Assembly (NCBI GenBank): GCA_947095535.1
Contig: OX352773.1
Location: 234,031,477 to 234,095,476 of the forward strand
Origin: Poecilobothrus nobilitatus
Lineage: Eukaryota > Arthropoda > Insecta > Diptera > Dolichopodidae
Reading direction: 5' to 3'
DNA: 64,000 nucleotides
The notes beneath the pieces are model-generated. The model was not told the origin of the DNA and did no database searches. It worked only from the letters and a program-made list of their open reading frames with translations. Positions 1-9,720 of this stretch are shown here, one piece after another. A program made the position numbers and the translations under genes. Numbering within the stretch: position 1 is the first letter of the stretch; each line of letters starts with the position of its first letter.

Positions 1-880
1 GTAACTATCCGAATTGAACAGTTTTAAAAATATTGTAATACCTAAACATTAAACTCAATTTGTCAACTATTAAGACACAATAAAAGCAACCGAACGACAA
101 AATAAAATTTTTATAGTGCTTAAATTAGACTTAGACAACACAAATTTACTTAAATTCTATTATTTTCATGAACATGATTTCAAATTTTATTCTTTTCTTT
201 TTTTTTTTATTCTTTATTTTGTCACCATTTTTTATTATAAACCATATAACGGTACATATGATATTTACCAACCCATGACATATTTAAAAAAAAAAATCGA
301 AAATTTAGTTAAATCTAAGGAAAACGATTCCATTTTCTTATGTAAAATATAAAAAATATTCCAGTACTGTTTAAATTTGCAATTCTTTTAATCTTTAAAT
401 ATTTTTTTTTACTGTTTGCATTTATAAAAAATTTTATTTGAGTTTTTATTTCGTATATAAATTGCAGCCTATTATTATTTTATTAGAATGTTTATGTATT
501 TTAGTAGTTTATATATTTTATGTATCAACAAATTTTTAAACCTTCTTTTTGATGATATTATATAGATTTAAATCACTTTAGTTTTCTACGTTTTTATTCT
601 ATTTCAACGGTTGGATGACACAGCTGTACTTAAATTGTCGACCTCTCATTTTGAAAGCTTTCAGCTTCAATTTTCAGTAAAAGTAAAAAAATATTTCTTA
701 TTTGGTTTTCGTCTTGATTCAGCTATGTTTTGTCAATTGGATTTAAACAAATATCAAATGTGAAGAAGTAATTTTAATTTATAACGTATAACTCATAGAT
801 ATCCAAATATTCTTATTCTAATAAACAAATATTCAAATCTTTTTTCTTAACAAAGAACTATAATGTGATATAATTGTTTG
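1..880. other. AT-rich non-coding stretch, no gene seen
   Basis: Very A+T-rich sequence with scattered T and A runs. The only open frame (116-352, plus) translates to Phe/Tyr/Leu-rich low-complexity peptide with no recognisable domain, so I do not call it a gene. No repeat family seen elsewhere in the window was recognised here. Confidence 0.6.
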
Positions 881-1128
881 ACTAATGACGTAGTGGTTAA
901 GTCGCCGACTTCTGATTATGAGTTCCAAGTCCAGTCAGATCATACTCAATGTTATTAATTATTTATATATCATTAGTTAATAGTTTAGCTCGTAATAATT
1001 AATATCGTATAACATTAATTTAAATAAAAATTAATAATTCTTTTATGAGATAATAGATAGCGCACAATTATAATATTTAATATAGCTTCCGCCGAGTAAT
1101 CAATCCTTTAGTGAAAATAATGATTAAA
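881..1128 (+). mobile_element. tRNA-headed SINE, family C, copy 1
   Basis: The left part (about 883-945) resembles a tRNA-derived Pol III head: an A-box-like GACGTAGTGGTTAAG followed about 40 bases later by a weak B-box-like GAGTTCCAAGTCC. The right part (about 1050-1128) contains GATAATAGATAGCGC and CCGAGTAATCAATCCTTTAGTGAAAATAATG. These match, in reverse complement, the bodies of the elements at 36.83-37.10 kb and 39.24-39.56 kb (shared landmarks: the ATAATAGATGGCG block and CCGAGTAATCAACGACTTAGTGAAA-like block). Three copies in both orientations with the same head-body order support a dispersed SINE. The B box is degenerate, so transcription now is unlikely. Confidence 0.6.
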
Positions 1129-1964
1129 AGGAACTAAAGCTTTATCAAGTATGAATATAATAAACCGATTTAGTGGAAACGATCATTATATACTTTTGAT
1201 AGAAGTTGAATGAAAACAAAAAAATTATAAACAAATAGAATTCTTTATCGATTACAATTTAATTTTACATGTCATAATAAAATGTCTAAAGTTTATTATT
1301 TTTTGCGAATTAATGAAAATCAATTCTAATAATAAAAATTTTCTTACATTATGTACAATATTCCAATTTTCCTAGCATATCGTTGTTCTTCGAATATGTA
1401 CTTATGGTGATGATAATCATATTAGCCTAACATTTGAACAGTACATTTGAACCAACAAGTACTCACAAAAATATATACAATATATATCAAATAAAAAGTA
1501 TAAACTAAGTAAACAAGAAAACAGTCTTATAGTTACTTGAAAAAATAATGAAAAAATTAAAAAAAATTTAATTGAATTTTTTTTTTTTTAACTTTTATTT
1601 AAGATCTTACATTGTTACCCTAAAATATTTAGTATTTTCGTTTGCTAATTTTTGTTTTCAGATTTTCATTTTATATTATTCTTATATTTTTTATTATGAT
1701 TATTATTAACATATATTATTCTTAATTTACAATTATTTAATTGAATTTAAATTTCAAAAAAAAATATTTCGCACTCAAAATTGCATACTTTAAGGCAGCT
1801 TCACCTATAGAATATTAAACATGATGGGACGACAGATAACAATCATTTTACTATTATTGCTATAACGGTATAATATTATATATTTTCTATAATTTTTTAT
1901 TCTTTAACAACTGAATTAGGTAAAAAGAAAAGAAAACTAAAGAAGTAAATATGTATAAATATTC
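1129..1964. other. AT-rich non-coding stretch, no gene seen
   Basis: A+T-rich sequence with short A and T runs. No open frame of note and no recognised repeat. Confidence 0.55.
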
Positions 1965-2800
1965 AAAACGAGGAAGAGTGCAGTAGAGTAGACTGTGTCA
2001 ACTCTGGGATACCTGTATGAACGTAATATACCCTGTTTCTATAAAACTTGACCATCTTTTAAAAGCTTTCAGATGTTTTAGTTCCGACGTTAATTACAGA
2101 GGTATATTTATGTAAATTATGGAATTCGTATGACAGCTACCCGAATCTATTGCACAAGCACAACCAAATTTCGCAGAAGTTGTTGCCATAAAACTTGATA
2201 ATTATTTGTAAGATTTTAGACCCCTAGCTTCATTAAGTTCCAAGAGGTGCAAGAAGCCTGAACCGGCTGCTCTAGACCAATAAAATTTTACAAAAGTTGT
2301 TAGCATGTAACTCGATACCTCTTTACTAAATTTCAAATTCCTAGCTTCAGTAGACACTGAGTTATTGTCATTTAAAAAGAGAAGCTGTATGGCAGCTACC
2401 CGAGCCTGTCGTACCATCACAACCAAATTTTACAGAAGTTGTTGCCATAAAACTTGATCATCATTTGCAAAATTTCAGATATCTAGCTTGAATATCTACT
2501 GAGTTATTTCCATATAAATAAAGTTGTATGGCAGCTACTTGAATCCGGCGTCTAAAAATGCTGGATTTAAATAGCAAAACTAACAATTTACGTAAAAATT
2601 ACGAAAGAAAAATTTCAGTCCCTTTAGTTTTTGAGTTATCGTGCGGACGGGCGGACGGACGTACATGGCTTAATCGACTCAGAATTCGATTCTGATCCGA
2701 TCCATACCTTTGATACTATATCTAGCTCGACTCCTTTAAGGTGTCACAAACGTAATGAAAAAAATTTATTATACTCTTGAACATAGTTCATACGGGTATA
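1965..2800 (+). mobile_element. Family F element, copy 1 (non-autonomous, internal tandem units)
   Basis: A repeat of about 0.8 kb. It begins with ACGAGGAAGAGTGCAGTAG and is found reversed at 24.78-25.30 kb; its ends recur at 34.04-34.10 and 35.39-35.64 kb. Inner inverted ends are visible: ATACCTGTATGAAC at 2009-2022 and GTTCATACGGGTAT at 2786-2799. The interior consists of diverged tandem units of roughly 130-150 bp, each with a GTATGGCAGCTACCCGA-like block (2128, 2387 and 2527) followed by an ACAACCAAATTTTACAGAAG-like block. Near the right end is a GGACGG-rich tract (2642-2662) followed by CTGATCCGATCCATACC. No open frame of coding character is present (the 2202-2426 minus frame is a shadow of the tandem units). 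The superfamily is unknown. Confidence 0.7.
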
Positions 2801-3069
2801 AAAAAAAGGAACAAAAAGAATTATAACTTAAAACAGTTTTAGTTAATATATAACACACTAGAAAATCCCCTGTGCAATTGCACAATTTCTATAGATTCAA
2901 AAACATTTACGTTATCATACTAACTTCCTTAATAAACTACCTAAAAATTTCATTTTTACATCAGCACCACTAAAAAACGTTGGAATCACTTACTTACTTG
3001 ATGTAATAGAAAAAAAACATAAAACAAATCTAAACACATAAAATTAAAAATGTTAGGTACAGTTTATTA
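2801..3069. other. Non-coding; contains a perfect 14-bp palindrome
   Basis: A+T-rich sequence. TGTGCAATTGCACA at 2871-2884 is a perfect palindrome. With no promoter or gene nearby I assign it no function. Confidence 0.4.
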
Positions 3070-4395
3070 ATTTTTTCTCGCCGTTTTTTCGTGGCGGTAA
3101 TATTTGACAGTTTTTTAATCATTGAGAAAAAATGGTCCAAGCTAAAAACACATTCAGGGTAAAAGTTTGTGCCGATATCTCAAAAATTGTTTAAAACACA
3201 TGTATAAAGTGCACAATAAAAACCGGCGAAAAACCAACCAACACCAACCGCTACTACTTTTTTTTTTTGTTACATTTAAAACAATCCCAATAATCGAAAT
3301 AATTTTAATATTTGTTAAAATTTTACTCTCTATTTTTCTTTAGTTTTAAAAAAAAAATTTTATGGCGATAAAAAACAGTTGTTTTCGCCGCGAAATTACT
3401 TTAATTACCAAAACTACTTTCAAGTCTTTTGCGTTTATTTTTTTTTGCTTGAAAAAAATTTGCTGAATTTATTTTATTTAAATGTACTTTAGAAGAGGTC
3501 TTTGGTATATTTAATAAAAGATTCATGTCTCTGATAATGAAATTTCATAAATTTTCGGGCGCTTTTTTTTGTGACGGTCGTTTTCGACAGCTTTTTAATT
3601 TAATGGTCTAATAATAAATTAGTACAAAATTATGAATCTATTGTGAGTGAAGGCTTCTAAAATGATATTTTCTATGTTAGTTTCTTTTTTTTTTTTAAGA
3701 AAAATATCCCTATAATAATTGGTAAGTTCCAGACTTCTGTTATGAAATATAATTATTTAAGTCTGCCGAATTTTATATTAATAAAAAAATTTCGAATATT
3801 TTATGTTATACCAGTTAAACCGAAAATTTAGCTTAAAAATCTAAATTTCAACCTAAATGAACAAAACTACTTTAAAGTCTGTTACGAAGCTTTTACCACC
3901 TTTTATACTAATGAAAACAAAATCAAGAATAAAATCGGCCTATTATTTTTTTCTTATAAATATGAGGCATACTATAAACTCTCTTTCTCTGCTCTTTTCA
4001 CTTTCAGGCGTTTTAATTTTATTAAGAGTACATATTTTTATTTTTTTTTTCCAAAACAAAGATTGAAAACGCCAACAGAAGATTAATAATTTATTTTTAA
4101 TTTACCGCTGTCAGTTCGTAATGGATGTGGCGGTCAAATTTAAAAATTTAAAATTTGCTGAATTTATTTTTATTGAAAATGTGTGTTTTTTAAGTATTTA
4201 TTTTTCCTTTTTTGACTGTACTCACTTTTAATGAACGGTTTGTGTCTCTGATAATACTTCTAGTAGAAAATTTGGTCTCTGGTAATAATGTTTACTAAAT
4301 TTATTTATTTTTTTCTCTTATATGTTTGTGTCTCTTGATAATACTTTGAGTCAAAGATTTGTGTCTCTGGTAATAAAATTTTAACTTATTAAATA
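3070..4395. repeat. Zone of internally repeated sequence
   Basis: Several blocks recur within this zone. A GCCGTTTTTTCGTGGCGGTA-like block followed by TTTGACAGTTTTTTAAT lies at about 3079-3119 and again, diverged, at 3557-3599. AAAATTTGCTGAATTTATTTT lies at about 3454 and 4150. A GTGTCTCTGATAAT-like phrase occurs at 3524, 4241, 4274, 4327 and 4360. The repeats are direct and diverged, which suggests an old tandemly structured element or decayed satellite-like array. The 3857-4066 plus frame runs through it without domain character. No terminal inverted repeats were found. Confidence 0.5.
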
Positions 4396-5565
4396 AATAT
4401 ACAGAAATATCATCATTGCCAGTTTAGTTTACATTCAGTGTGAGTGTTTTATTATAGATATAAAATATATTTTTTTACATGTTGGCAAGGTCTCGCCAAC
4501 ATCTTGTATATTATCTGATATTATATTATAGCAATTATAGATTTAACTAATTTAATTTTGGAAAGAGAGTTTGCTTTTGCTCAAAAAAAAAAAAAAACTC
4601 CTTGATTTAAAGATGGACTATGGAATTTTTTTTTAAATATATAATTTTAAAATTAATATTTTTCTTTTCCCAATATTATGGTAAAAATAATGGTAAAAAT
4701 ATAATTATCCTTGCCCTTGAAATAAACATATTAGAATATGGTTGGTAACTTCAAAAATAAACATTATTTATTAAAATGAGTTATTGAAAAACAATACATT
4801 TAAAATATAATACAAATTATTTAAAATATTTCTAAGATATTATATTATATTTCAATTTTATATTCAAAATTCGGTTTTCGTTTACCAGCTTATTAAAAAT
4901 AAAGAAAAAAAAAACCAAAAGCAAAAATAAAAAAAACAAAATAAACGAAATGAATATAGAAATATTACATTCCATTAATCTTTTATGATCCTTTTTATTG
5001 AATTTAAAATTGTTATTTTTTATATTATATAATTTTTTTTTTTATTCATTTGAAAAATGTAATTGAAGACAACATAACAAAGTATCTTATTTTTAATTTA
5101 TCATGAAATAAAAAAAAAATTATGATAAAGATTAATTCACTTTCTTTCAATGACATTTTTTGATCAAAATAGGAATCTTTTCAATTTATTCCTTTTAAAT
5201 TAAAATGTTCAAAATTTTTGTATTCCAAATCTTTATTAAAATATTTGCTTAAATCAATCTTATTAGCCGATGGTTTTAATACATAGTCCTTTCTATTTTA
5301 CAATATTAAATAATGTATTGATTAAGAATATTAAAATATATAATTAAGTAAGTAAAGTAACTAAACATAGTTAATCCCGAAAACATTCTTAATTATTTCG
5401 TTTGTTGTCATTCCTTAAAATATTAAATTTATGAATTTCACAACAAAAAAAAAAAAAATTTAACTGTATCAAAATTATCAATCCTTGTATTTATTTTAAC
5501 TGATTAAAAAATAATTTTTCTTTAATTTCATTTTTAAAATTTATCGAAAATTTTATCTGTATTAG
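4396..5565. other. AT-rich non-coding stretch, no gene seen
   Basis: Long A and T runs, no significant open frame and no recognised element. It ends at the T run that forms the tail of the next SINE. Confidence 0.55.
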
Positions 5566-5740
5566 TTTTTTTTTTTTTTTTAGTGCATTGTGAACAGGAA
5601 ATAACACAGCCTTTCCTTGGTGGCTGTAAATGTCGAAAGGGGGAATAGCTCTTACGACGTGTGTGGGATTCGAACCCACACTCCCTCGATGTTTACAGCG
5701 TAATTTATACGCTCTTACCCACTAGGACACCGAGGCCCCT
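5566..5740 (-). mobile_element. tRNA-derived SINE, family A, copy 1
   Basis: Read on the minus strand, the element starts at 5740 with AGGGGCCTCGGTGTCCTAG. It has an A box (TGTCCTAGTGGGTAAGAGCG), then a perfect B box GGTTCGAATCC within GTGTGGGTTCGAATCCCACAC. This is followed by a body with TACGACGTGT/CGTAAGAG, CATTTACAGCCACCAAGG and GGAAAGGCTGTGTTATTTCC, and an A tail (the T run 5566-5581). At least four further copies share this order (12.4, 14.6, 22.6 and 57.2 kb). The head resembles a tRNA but no clean anticodon arm or acceptor pairing is seen, so it is a SINE and not a tRNA gene. Open frames at 5491-5679 and 5661-5888 are shadows of this element. Confidence 0.85.
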
Positions 5741-6114
5741 GTATTTGTTTCATTTTGTAGGTAGTTTATTTTGCGAAGATTTAGGTAAACTCTTTTACAC
5801 GGATTTGAGAAGCTTTCAAAACTCCTTTCCTATAAATTTAAAAAAAAATAACCCCAACTCTGGCCGTAAAGGTTTTTCTAACTTTTGAAGGTACACTACC
5901 TATGGACATAGTGTCTAATGTTAATTGATCTGTTACCTCAATCTTAAACAATTAAAATATATAAAAATATAATTTGATTTAAAAATAAATATTGATTTTT
6001 TTTAATATTTCATATTTTTTCAGTTTTATAATTAAAAATTTTTTATATTAAATGGTCACCAAACCAATTTGAAAATTTTTTTTTTTTATTCTATTTTTAG
6101 ATCTCGCAGTTGAT
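5741..6114. other. Non-coding stretch
   Basis: A+T-rich flank of the SINE with T runs. Nothing with coding or repeat-family character was recognised. Confidence 0.45.
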
Positions 6115-6146
6115 TTTATTAAAATTTTATATAAAATTTTAATAAA
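6115..6146. repeat. 32-bp perfect palindrome (cruciform-capable)
   Basis: The sequence is perfectly self-complementary about 6130/6131, built from the half-site TTTATTAAAATTTTAT. Just outside it GCAGT (6107-6111) and ACTGC (6145-6150) extend the symmetry after a 5-base insertion on the left. Composition alone makes short A/T palindromes common here, but 32 bp with no mismatch and GC-containing outer arms stands out. Confidence 0.8.
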
Positions 6147-6930
6147 CTGCACACTGGATATAAATAGAGTTGGTGTTGTCTAGGTAGTTCAACTGTCCTC
6201 CAACACTACAAGTTACCTATTAGTCCAGTAGTGTTTAGATGGAAACACTCTAAATTACTTCATTTTGAAGTTAAAAAAAAAAAACAAGAATGTTAATGAT
6301 GGCATGTACTAACATATATCATGTTGAAACCCATTCGCTCATAAATGAAAGTTTTTTCTTTCATTTATATTTTGTGTAAAACCTTAAAGGTGTTATAAAA
6401 ATTTTTTTTTTGGTATATTCAAAAAATTACATTACTTAACTTATAATTTGTTTATTTTATTATTTTAAAATTAAGATGATTTATTAGATTGTTATTAAGA
6501 TAGACAACAATCTTAAATGTTGTCAATTACTAACCAAAAAAATGAAGAAGTTTTATTAAAATTTTTTTTTTGTCAAGTGTAACTTAATTAAGTTAACATT
6601 ATTTTTTTTTTCATAATTCTACATAAAAAAACAAACAAAAAAACAATGGAATTTATTTTTAAATATTAATGCAAAAAAACAAAAGAAAATGTCTATAAGA
6701 TTTTATTTTAAAAAAATGATGATGTAAAAGCGATAATTTTCAACTTTTAAAAATAATAGCAAATAAAAGCTGTGTTTTACTGTAAAAAATACTCAAATAA
6801 CATGAAAATTATACGATATACATATATATATATATATTTACAAGTTACTTTTAAAAGTTTTATACATATTTATAAGTTACTTCTAAAAAAAAAATTCTTA
6901 TACCTATATTCGAAAATTTAAAGAAAAATG
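6147..6930. other. AT-rich non-coding stretch with a short TA repeat
   Basis: Includes a CATATATATATATATATA-type microsatellite near 6817-6838 and numerous T runs. A segment of somewhat higher GC at 6160-6270 has no recognised identity. Confidence 0.5.
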
Positions 6931-7056
6931 TATTTTCACATATAATATATAAAATGATTTGATGGTATTAATAAAATCAATCACATTGGTATCAACAAAA
7001 CCATTAACATAAAAATGATTTTATTGATACCTTCAAATAATTTTTATGTGAAAATA
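6931..7056. repeat. Long imperfect hairpin
   Basis: The left arm (TATTTTCACATATAAT…GGTATTAATAAAATC, 6931-6980) is an imperfect reverse complement of the right arm (GATTTTATTGATACC…TTTTTATGTGAAAATA, 7017-7056). The loop of about 40 bases contains its own GGTATCAAC/GGTATT echoes. This may be a small palindromic MITE; no target duplication was identified. Confidence 0.65.
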
Positions 7057-7426
7057 AAAACTCAATAATAAAAATCAATTGGCCGCACCGAATAAGCCTA
7101 TGTTAATTAGTAATTAGGCATCAAATAAGTAACTTTTGATAACTAAACATTCATCAGATTTCAAGAGATTCTTGTTTATATGAATCAATAAATATGTTAC
7201 TTACAATATTTACATTTGCGTATATTTTAAAATTAAGTACCCTTGGAGTGTTCATTCCAAATACAATCTAAAAAATGCTTATTATATCAATAGGAAATAC
7301 CTGAATAATGAAAAAAAAACTCCTGAAAATATTAAATGGCTATATTTTTTTTTAAAAAACAAAAATTTAAGTGCAACATTTTTTTTTTGATTTTGAAATA
7401 AATTAAAAGTACACTTCAATAAAGAT
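7057..7426. other. AT-rich non-coding stretch
   Basis: No coding frame or recognised repeat between the hairpin and the MITE. Confidence 0.45.
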
Positions 7427-7809
7427 TGGGAAGAACTTCCGCAAAGGGGTTACGAGTTATTAAGATGACGTCATCACATAACGGTACTTTATATCTTAAA
7501 GTATGCGTATATATACGCAATTAGGACCGATGGCGATATCTAATGGCAGAAAAATGTATTACAAAATTTTCTTAACATTTTTTAGTATTTTACTTAAACC
7601 GTTATATTTTTCCTCTACGGCAGGAACTTCCTCTAGGAGGGAATAATACTATTTTTAATATACATATGGTTTTATTTTAATCGGTGCTTTTCTTTCTGTG
7701 ATATTGCAATTAAAAGTGAAAATTTTGGTGTAAAAAACCACTAACCATGTATCGTTATGTGATGACGTCATCTTAATAGCTCGTAACTCGTTTGCGGAAG
7801 TATATCCAA
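7427..7809. mobile_element. MITE with 48-bp terminal inverted repeats
   Basis: The left arm 7436-7483 (CTTCCGCAAAGGGGTTACGA…GACGTCATCACATAACG) is the reverse complement of the right arm 7753-7800 (CGTTATGTGATGACGTCATC…CTCGTTTGCGGAAG), with few mismatches. A weaker extension reaches about 7427 and 7809. The interior is about 270 bp, A+T-rich and non-coding. GATGACGTCATC inside each arm is itself palindromic. This structure is typical of a non-autonomous DNA transposon. No convincing target-site duplication was seen, so I cannot assign a superfamily. The arms carry CACATAACGGTA, a motif also found in families D and F. Confidence 0.85.
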
Positions 7810-9438
7810 AGATTGTATATATTTAATGTTTTTATTTAAGAAAATTGTTTTTTGTTTTTATTAAAAGAAAATATACTTTTACTTTCGTTTTTTTTTTTCT
7901 TTAATTTTTATTATGAATTTTTCTTTAAATTTAAAATTTCGTTATTTTTTTATTTTTATTTTTTAATGTTAAAAAATATTACAGTAAAAAAGTATATGTG
8001 TTTCTTGTATACGTGCTTTTCATCATTCCTATTTTGTTTATTTTTTAAATTTATGTCTTTGGCATCTGCATTTTTTTATGCTTTATCCTTATAATAAAAT
8101 ATTTACAATAAAAGAGAAATGAAAGATAATTTTTCATGTTAACATTTTAGAAAATATAAGATAAATTTATTTGATTTATATGTGTGCGTATTGAAAAATC
8201 ATTAAAGTGCAAATTTTTATTATATACGCCGCTTTTACATATTATTACTTTAACATAATGTTATATTCATTCTTTATGTGTTACCGTTTTGTTTTGTCAA
8301 ACAAGTATGTCAAAATAAAAAGTCATAAATGTACAATTGGATTTTCTTTCCTATATTTTTCCTATATACAATTTAAGGAGTAAAAAATAATGGTAAAATA
8401 AACTATACAAGTATAATTTTGATTTAAAAATAAATGTTATAAAAAGGAAATACATATTATATGTTATTCTTGCAAAAATATATATTTTATTCTTTAAATG
8501 TTAATGTTTATATTTTATTGGAAAGGATAATACTCGAATAAAAATAAAAATAAGAAAAAGGGAAATGTTTTAAAGTAAGAAAATAAAATGGATTATTGCG
8601 TAATACAAGAAAATAAAAATATAATCCATTTTTAAAAATTAAAATTTAGATTGTCGGTCAAAACATGTATATATATGTATATTATATCTTAGATGATTTT
8701 TTACTTTCTAATAAATGTTAAATATCTGCATGTCAATTATTTTAACTTTAAAACTACCTTTAAGAATATATATCTAGTTTTTTTAGTATATAATTTTTGT
8801 ATATATTTTGGAGATTTATGCAATATAATTTTTTCCATATTTCCAGTTTTGTTTGTGATATTGTCTCGGTTCTGGGTTATTCTATATTTGGATTTTGGTC
8901 TACAAACCATCAACTTTTCTAAGTTGATGTCGTTTCAAACTTTTTTTTTTTAAAGGAAAATAGATTGTTATCTTCCTTCGTAATTTAATTTCTGTAAATT
9001 TGGTCATTTAGTGATTTGATTTTGTAATTTTTAAATAGGTTTTTGCATTAAATTTATGATTTTTTTTTTATTACAATCATTAGTTGAACTTTAATATTTT
9101 AGTTTGTAATGATTACTTTCTAATGATTTGAATAAAAACTTTACATGTTTTATTTTTCAAAATATTTATTTTAACTTTCGAGAATCACGAAATATTTTCT
9201 AAAATTTTTCAGAACTCAATATAATTTTTTAAGATCCCATTTTAAATTTCAATTAACAATATGGAAGTAGCTATCATAACTATCAACTTAGATGTTAATA
9301 ATAATTTATACATATAGTATATTATAATGTATTTTTTACATTATATTATATACATTATATTTACATTATGTATTTGATCAGAAGGTGGATTTGGATCCTT
9401 AAGGTAAATTATTTATAATAGTCTAATTAACGTATAAT
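7810..9438. other. AT-rich non-coding stretch, no gene seen
   Basis: Frames at 7852-8094 and 8693-8953 (plus) are Phe/Tyr/Leu-rich strings produced by T-rich DNA, without signal peptide context or domain features, and are not called. A TATAATGTA hairpin-like stretch lies near 9310-9365. Confidence 0.55.
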
Positions 9439-9720
9439 TAACGCCTGTGGGCTTTAAATCCTTTTCAAAAAAGAATTAAAGCCGACTGGTCTTAACTCCA
9501 CTAGATCGTGGGCTTTAAGTCCATTTCAAATAAAAATTAAAACTAATTGAGTAACAAAAAGGTTACTATCATGGATTTTGTATTTCATTTGACTGGATTT
9601 TATTTGATGACATGTCAGAATTCCCATGATCAGAAGTTCCATTGGAACTTTTGACTCTCTTCAATTAGCCAGAAGTCCCATTGGACTTTTGTCTCAATGT
9701 TAAGGTTTCAGGGATTTGGG
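9439..9720. repeat. Two adjacent short direct duplications
   Basis: GTGGGCTTTAAATCCTTTTC at 9447 recurs as GTGGGCTTTAAGTCCATTTC at 9508 (61-bp spacing). CAGAAGTTCCATTGGAACTT at 9631 recurs as CAGAAGTCCCATTGGACTTT at 9670 (39-bp spacing). The second unit is also nearly self-complementary (AAGTTCCA/TGGAACTT). The GC content is above the surroundings. This may be a decayed mobile element; no family recognised. Confidence 0.6.

Noticed and set aside
116..352. 78-codon plus-strand open frame
   Set aside because: Phe/Tyr/Leu-rich low-complexity translation of T-rich DNA, with no domain, no splice or promoter context and no GC shift.
2871..2884. Perfect 14-bp palindrome TGTGCAATTGCACA as an operator site
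   Set aside because: No gene or promoter nearby. A 14-bp palindrome is expected by chance at this scale often enough.
5640..5740. Possible functional tRNA gene on the minus strand
   Set aside because: Perfect B box but the same head recurs with a shared non-tRNA body and A tail at five loci, which is a SINE.
5661..5888. 75-codon plus-strand open frame
   Set aside because: It runs antisense through SINE family A copy 1 and is explained by the repeat.
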